Shown: one piece after another, positions 44,687-52,813 of the stretch
How positions within the stretch are numbered: position 1 is the first letter of the stretch
Layout of the letters: each line of letters begins with the position of its first letter
Origin: Symbiodinium natans
Taxonomy: Eukaryota > Sar > Dinophyceae > Suessiales > Symbiodiniaceae
Direction of reading: 5' to 3'
DNA: 64,000 bases
NCBI GenBank assembly: GCA_905221605.1
Contig: CAJNDS010002850.1
Coordinates: forward strand, 197,036-261,035
The notes under the pieces: model-generated
Seen by the model: only the letters and a program-made list of their open reading frames with translations
Database searches by the model: none
Told to the model about the DNA's origin: nothing
Program-made: the position numbers and the translations under genes

Positions 44687-47600
44687 ATGGCCCAGAAGTC
44701 TTTAGGAAAGTCTTGCTGGCATATTTTGGCATGGTTCTTGGCATGGCTTGTGGCATGTTTTGTGGTGTGTTGGCATGAGAGTTTTGTTTTCGAAGAAGGA
44801 AGGATCGGCGCATGCGGAGCGCAGCTCTGTTTTGGGGGTTGGAAGAATGACGCGCTAGACGCGCGAGCCAAAAAGAGCAAGGAGGAGATGTTTTACCATG
44901 AATTTCAAGGGTCCCAAGCCTTAACGCAAGGCAGCGCTGGCATGTTTGGCATGTTGTCTTGTGCTTGTGTTGGGCATGACGTCCCTAGAACCCTTAAGCA
45001 TGGCACGTGTGCTTGTGTGTGGCATGACGAATCGCTCCCCTTGCTTGTTGCCAGAAGCAGAAGCGGCAGCAACTATGGCCCTGGAACCTTGACATGGCTT
45101 GACTTGATTTGTTTGGGATGGAGTGGCCAAGAGACCTCAAAAATAGCCGACCTGCGTCGTCCCTTTGGAAATCTGGCCACAGGGGGCGTAGAGGGGATTA
45201 GGCCCCTCTCACTCCTGCCTAAACCCTCCGGAGAGAGGACAGCAGGGATTAGGCCCCTCTCACTGCTGCCTAAACCTTCCGGAGAAAGGCCAGCGGGGAT
45301 TAGGCCTCTCTCACTCCTTCCTAAACCTTCCGGAGAGAGGATAGCAGGGATTAGGCCCCTCTCACTCCTTCCTAAACCCTCCGGAGAGAGGACAGCAGGG
45401 ATTAGGCCCCTCTCACTGCTGCCTAAACCCTTCGGAGAAAGGCCAGCAGGGATTAGGCCTCTCTCACTCCTTCCTAAACCCTCCAGAGAAAGGCCAGCAG
45501 GGATTAGGCCCCTCTCACTGCTGCCTAAACCCTCCGGAGAAAGGCCAGCAGGGATTAGGCCTCTTTCACTCCTTCCTAAACCTTCCGGAGAAAGGCCAGC
45601 AGGGATTAGGCCCCTCTCACTGCTGCCTAAACCCTCCGGAGAAAGGCCAGCAGGGATTAGGCCTCTCTCACTCCTTCCTAAACCTTCCGGAGAGAGGACA
45701 GCAGGGATTAGGCCCCTCTCACTGCTGCCTAAACCTTCCGGAGAAAGGCCAGCAGGGATTAGGCCCCTCTCACTGCTTCCTAAACCCTCCGGAGAGAGGA
45801 CAGCAGGGATTAGGCCCCTCTCACTGCTGCCTAAACCCTCCGGAGAAAGGCCGGCAGGGATTAGGCCTCTCAAACTTGCGACGGCGCGTCCAGGTACGTG
45901 CTCGTTCCCGGTTAAATTCATAGGAGTGGTCGTTGAGTCCGCGATGGTGTTCCTCATCCTGATCTTCAGTGCCTTGGCTGGGGTCGTTGTTTCGGGTCTT
46001 TGGAAATTGCTCAAAAAGCTGTTTCAGAGAGACTCCAAGAGAACCCCTAAGATGAGGAGGATTAAGCCCCGACAAGGAGGATGTTGGATTCGTATTCGCA
46101 CCCGAAAATGCTTCAAGCGTGTTTGCGTAGAACGAATCTTGTTGGTGGGTAGGAAAAGCCCGAAAGCCCCAACTAAGGGAAAGCCCAAAACCTTAAAGTT
46201 GTTGGCTTGTTTGCGGCATGTGTGGCATGTTTTGGCATGTTGTCTTGATGTGGCATGCTTTGTGTTGAAGGGAAATGATGAGAGAGTGCCGGAAGGAGGC
46301 TTAAAGCAGCCATTGACTGGGCATCTGCGGATGCTCAGAGGGCTGCCCCTTCCAGGAAGTGGCGCAGGCTCTGATCCCTTAATCTTGGACCGTGATGATG
46401 GTGAACCACCATCTTCCTCAAACCAACCGAATCGTTCCCCACAAAACCCGGAACAACCTCCTGAAGCCCCAATTCCACAAGGAGAGGAGATTGAAGAAAG
46501 GGTTCCTTTGCGAAGCCATGCACTCCAGGTACATCGATCCCGAGGTCATTTTCCCTATGATGTGAACTGCGAAAGCTGCTGCTCCAGTAAAGGAAAAATC
46601 CCGGCCAGGAGACTGAAGAGGCAGCTACAGAAGGAGAATCAAACTATTGGGGTCGATTTCTATTATTTTGGGAAACTGAGGGTTCTTCTTCTCGTACATG
46701 TTGCGTCCCGGTACTCAATGTCTATCCCCGCAATGGAACTACACGACCCGAACTTGTTATTCAATATCGATCGGTTTATCCGCGAAATTGGATTGCACCA
46801 AAAGACTTTAACGTTTCGGTGCGATAACGAACAGGGTCTGATATCCATGTGCGAGAGGGTCGCGGCGCAGAGGCGCGAGAACCCTACGATTGTAGATGTT
46901 GTGCCAGGATACCGTCCGCAGTCTAAAGGTGCTGTGGAAAGGCAGGTCTCTGCGATGAAGCAGGGATTTTGGTCGATATGGCTCGACCTAGAGGCGGAGA
47001 TAAAGCGTCGACGACCTGCTGAAGAAGGTGGCGCTGCTTGGCAGTTACCTTTAGGTGGAATGTTGTGGCAGACTTGTTTGCTGTACGCTGCACGCAGTTT
47101 CAACTTGTGGAACTTTGACAGCAACAATAGTACCACAGCAATAGACAGGTTGCACGAGGAGATAGTCCAAAGGACTAGGACGCTTCCCTTCGGCTGTTCT
47201 GCGCAGGCCAAAGTTGGCGGTTCCAAACGACATCTAGAAAAGTTCCGGGGAGCCAAGACGGTTCGAGTGAGCTATCTGGGCCCCGTCCATCCTAGAGGTG
47301 GAGGTGTGTATGGAACTGTCATTGGAGGAGATGGAGAGATTGAGGTCTTTCCAGCGTGTCGTGGGATCTTTGAACGGGACGAACCCACGTACGACAGCCC
47401 AACGTTGGAGCTGTTAGCTAAAGCTAATCCTCTTGTGCTTGATACGCAGGACCCCGAAAAGCCTTTGCTGTTTGAACCGCCTGCGGAACCCATTGTTCCA
47501 AAAGAAGAAGAGATTGAAGCCCCAGAGGATGAAGAAATGCTTCCTGATTATGTCCCGGATTACGAGCCCACAGAAGTGGGATCTGAAGGTCATGAGGGGG

Positions 47601-49909
47601 TAGCAGGTGGCGATCTTCCTGAACCTGACATGGAGGACATGGAGATTGATTGGTTGACGGATCATTATCTTCAGAAGTTAGGTGAAGGACCTGACTGCCG
47701 CGCTGTGAGCAATCAAGCGGCGTCTTCCTTTGAGCTTAAGTTTGGAGGGAGTAGAATCTGTTGTCAGGTCCCCCAACAAGCTGTGTCAGAGACCTCTGGT
47801 GAGCTGTTAGATCCCAAACTCCTCTATCTGTCCATGAAATTAGAACTAGAAGAATTGGAGTCGTTCAACGTTGGAGAAGTGGTGAGCGAGCGAGAAGCGT
47901 ATCGACTTGCTAAGGAGAGCGGAAGAAGAGTTCTTTCGAGCCGTTGGGTCAATACGGTTAAGAAGCCTGGTCTTTACCGCTCTAGACTTGTTGTCCGCGA
48001 TTTTGCCGCTATGGGCGGCACCACGCTCGCTGAGGGGATCTATTCTCCTACCACCAGCCTGGAAGGGCTGCGGCTCCTACTTTCCGTTCTTTGTAGAAAA
48101 GGGTCTGTGCTGTCCTGTGACGTGTCGGTAGCGTTTATGCACGCCGCTATTGCGCGGCCGGAGTTTGTGCAGCTTCCGAGTAACATAGGAAACGCAAAGA
48201 CTGGCGAAAAGGTCTTCTTGAAACTGTTTCGTGCCATGAACGGGCTTCGAAGTGCCCCGCTTTCTTGGTACAAGGAGCTGTCGGCGTACCTGGGAAACCA
48301 AGGATTCCAGCAGATCTTGGACCCTACAATCTTCCGCAAGAAAACCAAGAATGGTTTGGTGATTGTCCTCTTTTATGTTGACGATCTGTTAATTTGGGCC
48401 GAGAACACCGCCGAAGCTCGAAAGGTGTATGAAGACCTGAAGAAACGCTACAAGCTTAAGCTAACAGGTGAGCTCTTGGAAGGAAAACCAGGTGAGGTGT
48501 CTTTCTTGGGACGTAGGATCTTCCGGAAGAAGACCGGAGAGCCCTGCGTATACTTTGGCTTGGACGCTAAGTACCTGAGGTCTTGCTGTGAGGAGTACGG
48601 AATCACTAAGGTGGCGCCGAAGCTTCCACCATTAGAGCGGCGGTATGCCGACCTCATCAAGAAAGGACAGGACACACCTCTTACGCCAGAGGCGCACGAG
48701 CGCTATAGGCGTACCTTGGGACGCCTAGCCTGGGCGTCGCTTTCAAGACCTGATTTGCAGTATGTATGCGGTTTTCTAGGAAGACACCAATCAGCCCCCA
48801 ATGAAGCAGCCGAAGCTTGTATGAGGGATGTTCTGAGGTGGGTGTCTGGTTTACCGCATAAGGTCCAAGTGTTCCCCTCACGTAGAGAGCTTTTAGCCCC
48901 TGATGAGGACCGAGAGTCAGTGTCGTGTTTTGTTGACGCGTCTTGGGGTTTGAACTCTGTGAGTGGTGGAATTGTGACCTGGAACAACTGTTGCTTGAAG
49001 ACGTTCAGTAGGAAACAGACGACCGTAGCTCTGTCATCGGCAGAAGCCGAGCTGGCAGCACTGACTGAAATCGCCAGAGAGGGATTGTATATATCTCTGT
49101 TGGTGCAGACGATGGTGGAGGGGATGCCTTCTGATTCGGAGGAAGGCCGATATCAGTTGCACGCGTACGGGGACTCTGAAAGCGCCCTGTCCATAGCGCA
49201 AATGAGTACCCTCCTTAGGAAAGTCCGCCATATAGAGTTGAGAGCGGCTTTTCTCCAACAACTAGTCGCCAAGGAAAGATTGACGCTGGAGTATATACCG
49301 GGGAAACTCAACCCCGCAGATGCTCTAACGAAGTCCCCAACTGCGGAGAACTTGGTCAGTCTTTGTGAGGCAAGCGGCCTCATTAACGAGCCAGAATCGT
49401 GGTCGTCGATCTCCGAAGAAAACGTCGAAGAAGTAAGAGATGAGCCCAATATCACTGAGGAAGTATCTTCGAACGCAGTAAGGTCCTCTCCGCTGGAGGT
49501 TCCGAGCTCTTGGATGGAAGCCGCGACGGCATTGGCTAGAGGAACAGTGTCGCTCGTCGTTCTGGAGCTTTGCTGCGAAGAGTTGAGTGCTATAGCGAGA
49601 GCGTGTGCTCGAGAGAAAGGCATAGCGTACTTCGGAGTGACTCGGGAAATCAATCTTCTGAGTAAGAACACCTTTCTTGTTCTTGAAGAGATCTTAAGAG
49701 TCCTGAAGCAGGGAAAGGTCCGTGTCTTTGCGCATTTGTCTACGCTTTGCAGCTCAGGCTGCCCCTTGAGGTACCTGCGTTTCCGCAAGCGACGAGGTTT
49801 GGAACTTTGGCGGAAGACGCTAAAGATTCACAAGAGTTGCTGGAGACTTATAGGGAAGCTCTTCGGCCCCTATGCCTCTAACGAGGGTTTGCTGTTACGA
49901 ATGGCCTGA
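44687..49909 (+). CDS. Copia pol: hinge, integrase, reverse transcriptase, RNase H, C-terminal extension
   Basis: A frame of 1,740 codons. Residues 1-600 are a hinge with no known domain, rich in Trp/His/Cys from repeated GGCATG words and containing a 51-bp minisatellite. Integrase: zinc site HRSRGH...CESC (about 610-630), then DDE residues in IGVDFYYF (about 655), RCDNEQG (about 712) and SKGAVERQ (about 750). RT: RWVNTVKKPGLYRSRLVVR, SCDVSVAFMHA, catalytic YVDD (about 1230). RNase H: FVDASWG, SSAEAEL and YGDSESA, and the copia signature YIPGKLNPADALTKS. After RNase H come about 200 more residues with a class I methyltransferase-like look (VLELCCEELSAIARA, YFGVT, HLSTLCSSGCPLRYL). This extension continues in +1 beyond the stop at 49907. 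Confidence 0.88.
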   Translation: MAQKSLGKSCWHILAWFLAWLVACFVVCWHESFVFEEGRIGACGAQLCFGGWKNDALDARAKKSKEEMFYHEFQGSQALTQGSAGMFGMLSCACVGHDVPRTLKHGTCACVWHDESLPLLVARSRSGSNYGPGTLTWLDLICLGWSGQETSKIADLRRPFGNLATGGVEGIRPLSLLPKPSGERTAGIRPLSLLPKPSGERPAGIRPLSLLPKPSGERIAGIRPLSLLPKPSGERTAGIRPLSLLPKPFGERPAGIRPLSLLPKPSRERPAGIRPLSLLPKPSGERPAGIRPLSLLPKPSGERPAGIRPLSLLPKPSGERPAGIRPLSLLPKPSGERTAGIRPLSLLPKPSGERPAGIRPLSLLPKPSGERTAGIRPLSLLPKPSGERPAGIRPLKLATARPGTCSFPVKFIGVVVESAMVFLILIFSALAGVVVSGLWKLLKKLFQRDSKRTPKMRRIKPRQGGCWIRIRTRKCFKRVCVERILLVGRKSPKAPTKGKPKTLKLLACLRHVWHVLACCLDVACFVLKGNDERVPEGGLKQPLTGHLRMLRGLPLPGSGAGSDPLILDRDDGEPPSSSNQPNRSPQNPEQPPEAPIPQGEEIEERVPLRSHALQVHRSRGHFPYDVNCESCCSSKGKIPARRLKRQLQKENQTIGVDFYYFGKLRVLLLVHVASRYSMSIPAMELHDPNLLFNIDRFIREIGLHQKTLTFRCDNEQGLISMCERVAAQRRENPTIVDVVPGYRPQSKGAVERQVSAMKQGFWSIWLDLEAEIKRRRPAEEGGAAWQLPLGGMLWQTCLLYAARSFNLWNFDSNNSTTAIDRLHEEIVQRTRTLPFGCSAQAKVGGSKRHLEKFRGAKTVRVSYLGPVHPRGGGVYGTVIGGDGEIEVFPACRGIFERDEPTYDSPTLELLAKANPLVLDTQDPEKPLLFEPPAEPIVPKEEEIEAPEDEEMLPDYVPDYEPTEVGSEGHEGVAGGDLPEPDMEDMEIDWLTDHYLQKLGEGPDCRAVSNQAASSFELKFGGSRICCQVPQQAVSETSGELLDPKLLYLSMKLELEELESFNVGEVVSEREAYRLAKESGRRVLSSRWVNTVKKPGLYRSRLVVRDFAAMGGTTLAEGIYSPTTSLEGLRLLLSVLCRKGSVLSCDVSVAFMHAAIARPEFVQLPSNIGNAKTGEKVFLKLFRAMNGLRSAPLSWYKELSAYLGNQGFQQILDPTIFRKKTKNGLVIVLFYVDDLLIWAENTAEARKVYEDLKKRYKLKLTGELLEGKPGEVSFLGRRIFRKKTGEPCVYFGLDAKYLRSCCEEYGITKVAPKLPPLERRYADLIKKGQDTPLTPEAHERYRRTLGRLAWASLSRPDLQYVCGFLGRHQSAPNEAAEACMRDVLRWVSGLPHKVQVFPSRRELLAPDEDRESVSCFVDASWGLNSVSGGIVTWNNCCLKTFSRKQTTVALSSAEAELAALTEIAREGLYISLLVQTMVEGMPSDSEEGRYQLHAYGDSESALSIAQMSTLLRKVRHIELRAAFLQQLVAKERLTLEYIPGKLNPADALTKSPTAENLVSLCEASGLINEPESWSSISEENVEEVRDEPNITEEVSSNAVRSSPLEVPSSWMEAATALARGTVSLVVLELCCEELSAIARACAREKGIAYFGVTREINLLSKNTFLVLEEILRVLKQGKVRVFAHLSTLCSSGCPLRYLRFRKRRGLELWRKTLKIHKSCWRLIGKLFGPYASNEGLLLRMA
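45194..45874 (+). repeat. 51-bp in-frame minisatellite in the copia hinge
   Basis: Thirteen full units and a partial fourteenth, starting every 51 bases from 45194 to 45857, each encode GIRPLSLLPKPSGERPA with changes mainly at the last two residues (TA/PA/IA). At the DNA level the units carry GGATTAGGCC and TCCGGAGA words. Because 51 is a multiple of three, copy number can change without breaking pol. The opposite strand is open too, as a by-product. Confidence 0.92.
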
Positions 49910-50210
49910 AAGGTCCTCTTTGTGGAAGGAAACGGTATTTCTAGAAGTCTCTAAAAGCATTGGTCTAACGCAAGGATGTCTAGTAGATAGATGCTGCTTC
50001 GAGAAGAAAGAGAAGACTTGGAAGAGATGGTGGTTCGCTTCTAATAGTGCTGCCTGTGTGTGGGAACTGTCTTCGTACGTTTGCGCAGGAAACCACGAAC
50101 ACTCGAAGAGTGCGTCTCTGAAGGAGTCTGGGACCTACCCGGAAGAGCTTGGAAAGGCTCTTGTCAGGATTGGAAAGAAGATCCTGAAGCAGGAGGAAAG
50201 AAAGGACTGA
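49872..50210 (+). CDS. Continuation of the copia C-terminal methyltransferase-like extension
   Basis: This frame, +1 relative to pol, reads EWPERSSLWKETVFLEVSKS, then GCLVDRCCFEKKEKTWKRWW and FASNSAACVWELSSY, ending TYPEELGKALVRIGKKIL before the TGA at 50208. It follows the end of the pol frame without a gap, so it most likely is the missing C-terminus split off by one inserted base near 49900. It has no independent start. I believe similar tails occur in other dinoflagellate copia elements, but that is from memory. Confidence 0.55.
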   Translation: MPLTRVCCYEWPERSSLWKETVFLEVSKSIGLTQGCLVDRCCFEKKEKTWKRWWFASNSAACVWELSSYVCAGNHEHSKSASLKESGTYPEELGKALVRIGKKILKQEERKD

Positions 50211-50237
50211 AGGGAACTACCCAAGGACCATCTGTGC

Positions 50238-50248
50238 ATGAGGGGGTG
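50238..50248 (+). other. Putative polypurine tract and copia 3' edge
   Basis: GCATGAGGGGG is followed by TGTGTAAAATTCACCT. The purine run plus TGT fits the start of a 3' LTR. However GTAAAATTCACCT is also the end of the ~90-bp box found at 51289, 59628 and 60726, so the copia edge coincides with a LINE-repeat fragment. Confidence 0.4.
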
Positions 50249-50262
50249 TGTAAAATTCACCT

Positions 50263-51336
50263 AACCGTGGTCGCAGAGTGGGCCTCACTTCGGTTGAGGG
50301 AAATCGACTCCCAAGTGAGAGTATGGAGTTTTGGTGGCAAACAAGAGAGCCAGCCGACTGTCTTTGGAACAATGGCTACGGCTGGATGAGAATGTCAAGT
50401 CTCACAATGGATAGCGGCCTCGTACATAATATCCTCACAGGCAGGGTGGGTTTGACCTGGTTGTCGGCACCTTGCCCGGCCCCCTGTCAGGCGCCTGTAC
50501 CGGCCACCTGTTGAAGGTGTGTGGCGTGGGGTCACCGGTGCGTAGCGGCGATTTCGGTCGCTTAGCGTCCTCCAGCCTAAAAAGGGGTATGTTTGGGCAG
50601 GTACTTCACCTGTTCCTCCTGCTTGGCTCGTGTTGGAGATGTGTGAATCGAGGGCATGGATCCGTCAAGGTGAGATGACGAGAAAGTGCAGAATGGCCTC
50701 AATCAATATGGAACGGTCTATGTATGGGGATTGACCACCCCGCCGGTAGAGGGATAGCGGCCTCTGAGAATCGGAGGGCATGGATCACCTCCCGGCAAAA
50801 GCCACAGGAAGTATGCCCTGTGCATGCAAGAGGCAGCCACCGTAACCAGAGTCCATGAAGCCTTGGGCCATGACCTGGTTTGAAGACATGTCCGGCCTCA
50901 CTACGGTTGAGGGGTGGATGGAAGCACTCAGGACATGCAATGAGGCTCGTAGAACGAGCATCTGGGTCTAAAGGAATGACCTCCATTCGGTGAGGGATAG
51001 CGGCCTCCACGAACGAGGGCATGGATCGCCTCCCGAATAGACAACACAGAGAATGTGCAAGCATACAGGCAATTTGCCTTGGCCAAAGTCTTCAAGCCAA
51101 TGGCAACGACTTGGTCAAAAGGACATTCCGGCCTCACTGCGGTTGAGGGTAGCGGTACGTCAAAACCGAGGACAAGGAATGAGAGGGGGAACTTACCGGC
51201 AGTTTCACCCCACAGTTTTAGTAAGTTTTGTTTCACTTGAACCCACAGCCCCTTCGGGTGGCTACGCCTCGCAGCGTGCAGACGTAAAATTCACCTGGCT
51301 CAAGTCTCGGCTCAACCCCGGTGGGGTGCGCAGGTA
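50263..51336 (+). repeat. Repeat A, left copy (~1.07 kb)
   Basis: It is nearly identical to 59709-60778, differing by scattered substitutions and a small deletion (left copy has GGGGTATGTTTGGGC, right copy GGGGTTGGGC, near 50584 and 60031). It contains no supportable gene. It carries bulged hairpins at about 50283, 50896 and 51131, and ends with the ~90-bp box. Confidence 0.9.
51248..51336 (+). repeat. ~90-bp box, copy 1
   Basis: It starts CCCCTTCGGGTGGCTACGCC and contains GTAAAATTCACCTGGCTCAA and CCCCGGTGGGG. Other copies are at about 59589-59637 (left half only), 60688-60778 and 62813-62903. Small hairpins are possible (CCC-CTTC-GGG, ACGC-CTCGCA-GCGT, CCCC-GGT-GGGG). It marks the boundary between repeat units. 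Confidence 0.85.
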
Positions 51337-51649
51337 GTGAGCTGTTCGGTGGCCTGGAGGCTGTACCTAAGGGTGGGCTCCAACAGGACTCAAACCGAAA
51401 CCACTGTGTTTGCTTGGTAGTCGGCTGCCAGCAACATAGCTGCCTGAGTACGGCCTCGCCAAGTGCTGAGGGAACTTTTCAGCCTCGCTTCGGCAGAGGG
51501 TGTGTTTTCGGCCTCGCTTCGGCAGAGGGAGGGGCTAGTTCGGCCTCGCTCCGGCTGGGACACATAAAGTTCGGCCTCACTACGGTTGAGGGGATCTAAG
51601 CCTCGCATTGCTGAGGTGCTGGTGGGACTAGCATCAGGCTGCAGCAGTC

Positions 51650-52621
51650 ATGGGGAAGCATTGTACTGTGTGTGCCCACTGTGAGGTGGGTTGGGTCTGG
51701 AATGAAGACTTGTACTACAACCCGAACTGCTGGCATTGCGGAAAGGCGTGGAAAAAGGCCACCTACCGTGAGCGAGCATGGTCAAGCGAGCGTAAGAAGT
51801 GGCAATGGCCAAAGGACGACGCTACATGGTGGACAAGACAGGCCAAGAACAAAGAAGGGACGGCCGACCAAGCTCTCACGAAGGCGTGGGGTACGCTTTC
51901 TATGGAGGCAAAGAAGGCCATCGAAGAAGCAGGATGGAAGCCGCGGACGATGGAGCCGGGGCCCAATTGGCCCCCGGGACTACCGGGCAGTGGATCGCAA
52001 ACCGAAAGCATGACGCAAAAGGAGTACCACGAGGCCATTGAAACGGTGTGGCAGGGAGCTGAGCCCGCAGTGCAAAGGCTGCTCAGGGCAGCGGGTATTC
52101 CCCCGCCAGGGGATTACAAGCCTGAGGATGAGACGCCAAAGCAGGAGCTCAGCCGCCATGTTGGTACATACAGAAGGACGACAAACAAGTTGAGATCACT
52201 CATTGAGAAAAAGGTCCGGCTTCAAGACAAAACGGAAAAGATCAAGAGCGAGTTCGAGCAGGCCATGAAGCAGCTTGCGCAAGTCAGCCAGGCCATCCAG
52301 ACCACGGAGCTTGAGGTTGCGGAAGCACAGAGGAAGGTACAAGCCTGTGTGAAAGATGAGGAGGATTCGCCGTACAAGGACGTCGCATCCTACCTGGAAA
52401 AGGAAGGGATCATCCTGACCGACGAGCAAGCGGAAGCGCTCAAAACAAGGATGGCAGTCAAGGTCGTGGAGACAGACTGGACTGGAGTCTTGGGCCCACG
52501 AGAGCCAGGCATGCCAACCGAACTTGGCATGTATGGGCCGATGCGCATGTCTCGAGATGTGTCAGTCAGGGCAACGCCGACGGGGCGCGAACGCTCGCCG
52601 GCGCGTGCCCATGGCGAATGA
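51650..52621 (+). CDS. LINE ORF1: zinc-ribbon-like and coiled-coil nucleic-acid-binding protein
   Basis: ATG at 51650 after GCAGCAGTC. The N-terminus has paired cysteines, CTVCAHC and, 20 residues on, CWHCGK, which fits a zinc ribbon, followed by a Trp/Lys-rich basic segment. Residues about 170-250 form a coiled coil (LRSLIEKKVRLQDKTEKI, LAQVSQAIQTTELEVAEAQ). The C-terminus is Arg/Pro-rich. ORF1 proteins of LINEs bind the element RNA as multimers, and this layout fits that role although no sequence family is recognised. The stop overlaps a downstream ATG (ATGA at 52618-52621), an arrangement used for termination-reinitiation. Confidence 0.72.
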   Translation: MGKHCTVCAHCEVGWVWNEDLYYNPNCWHCGKAWKKATYRERAWSSERKKWQWPKDDATWWTRQAKNKEGTADQALTKAWGTLSMEAKKAIEEAGWKPRTMEPGPNWPPGLPGSGSQTESMTQKEYHEAIETVWQGAEPAVQRLLRAAGIPPPGDYKPEDETPKQELSRHVGTYRRTTNKLRSLIEKKVRLQDKTEKIKSEFEQAMKQLAQVSQAIQTTELEVAEAQRKVQACVKDEEDSPYKDVASYLEKEGIILTDEQAEALKTRMAVKVVETDWTGVLGPREPGMPTELGMYGPMRMSRDVSVRATPTGRERSPARAHGE

Positions 52622-52813
52622 AGCCTCCGGCTGGGACAGGAGTGGAGGGGCCGACACCTCAGAGTCGCTCCTGGTCCGAACAGCCAGAAGAAGCAAGCAA
52701 GACAGTCTCAGGAGTCTCAATGGGGAGACTCTGTTTACACTTTTGGTGGTGGCCGGAAGCAGTGTCACGGGGACATTGTATGGCCACAGGCGCATGGGGA
52801 AGGCAGTCAAGCT

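Larger units (their letters stand above)
42100..50247 (+). mobile_element. Ty1/copia LTR retrotransposon, rearranged and frame-shifted
   Basis: Domain order is gag with zinc knuckle, aspartic protease, integrase, reverse transcriptase, RNase H. Integrase before RT marks the copia superfamily. The primer-binding site is at 42206. A polypurine-like GAGGGGG at 50240 is followed by TGT, where a 3' LTR should begin, but the sequence there passes at once into the repeat family of the neighbouring LINE. No pair of LTRs is visible. All frame changes across the element are +1. RT and RNase H are otherwise intact, suggesting a young copy, or a copy with uncorrected one-base insertions. Confidence 0.85.

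Noticed and set aside
45073-46014. 313-codon minus-strand frame of GLIPAGLSPEGLG repeats
   Set aside because: It is the antisense of the 51-bp minisatellite in copia pol. Its openness follows from the repeat unit having no antisense stop, and there is no independent sign of coding.
51285-51300. TGGCTCAAG in the ~90-bp box as a spliced-leader gene or relic
   Set aside because: Only nine bases match the DinoSL end and the preceding bases do not fit. The copies are explained by the box repeat.
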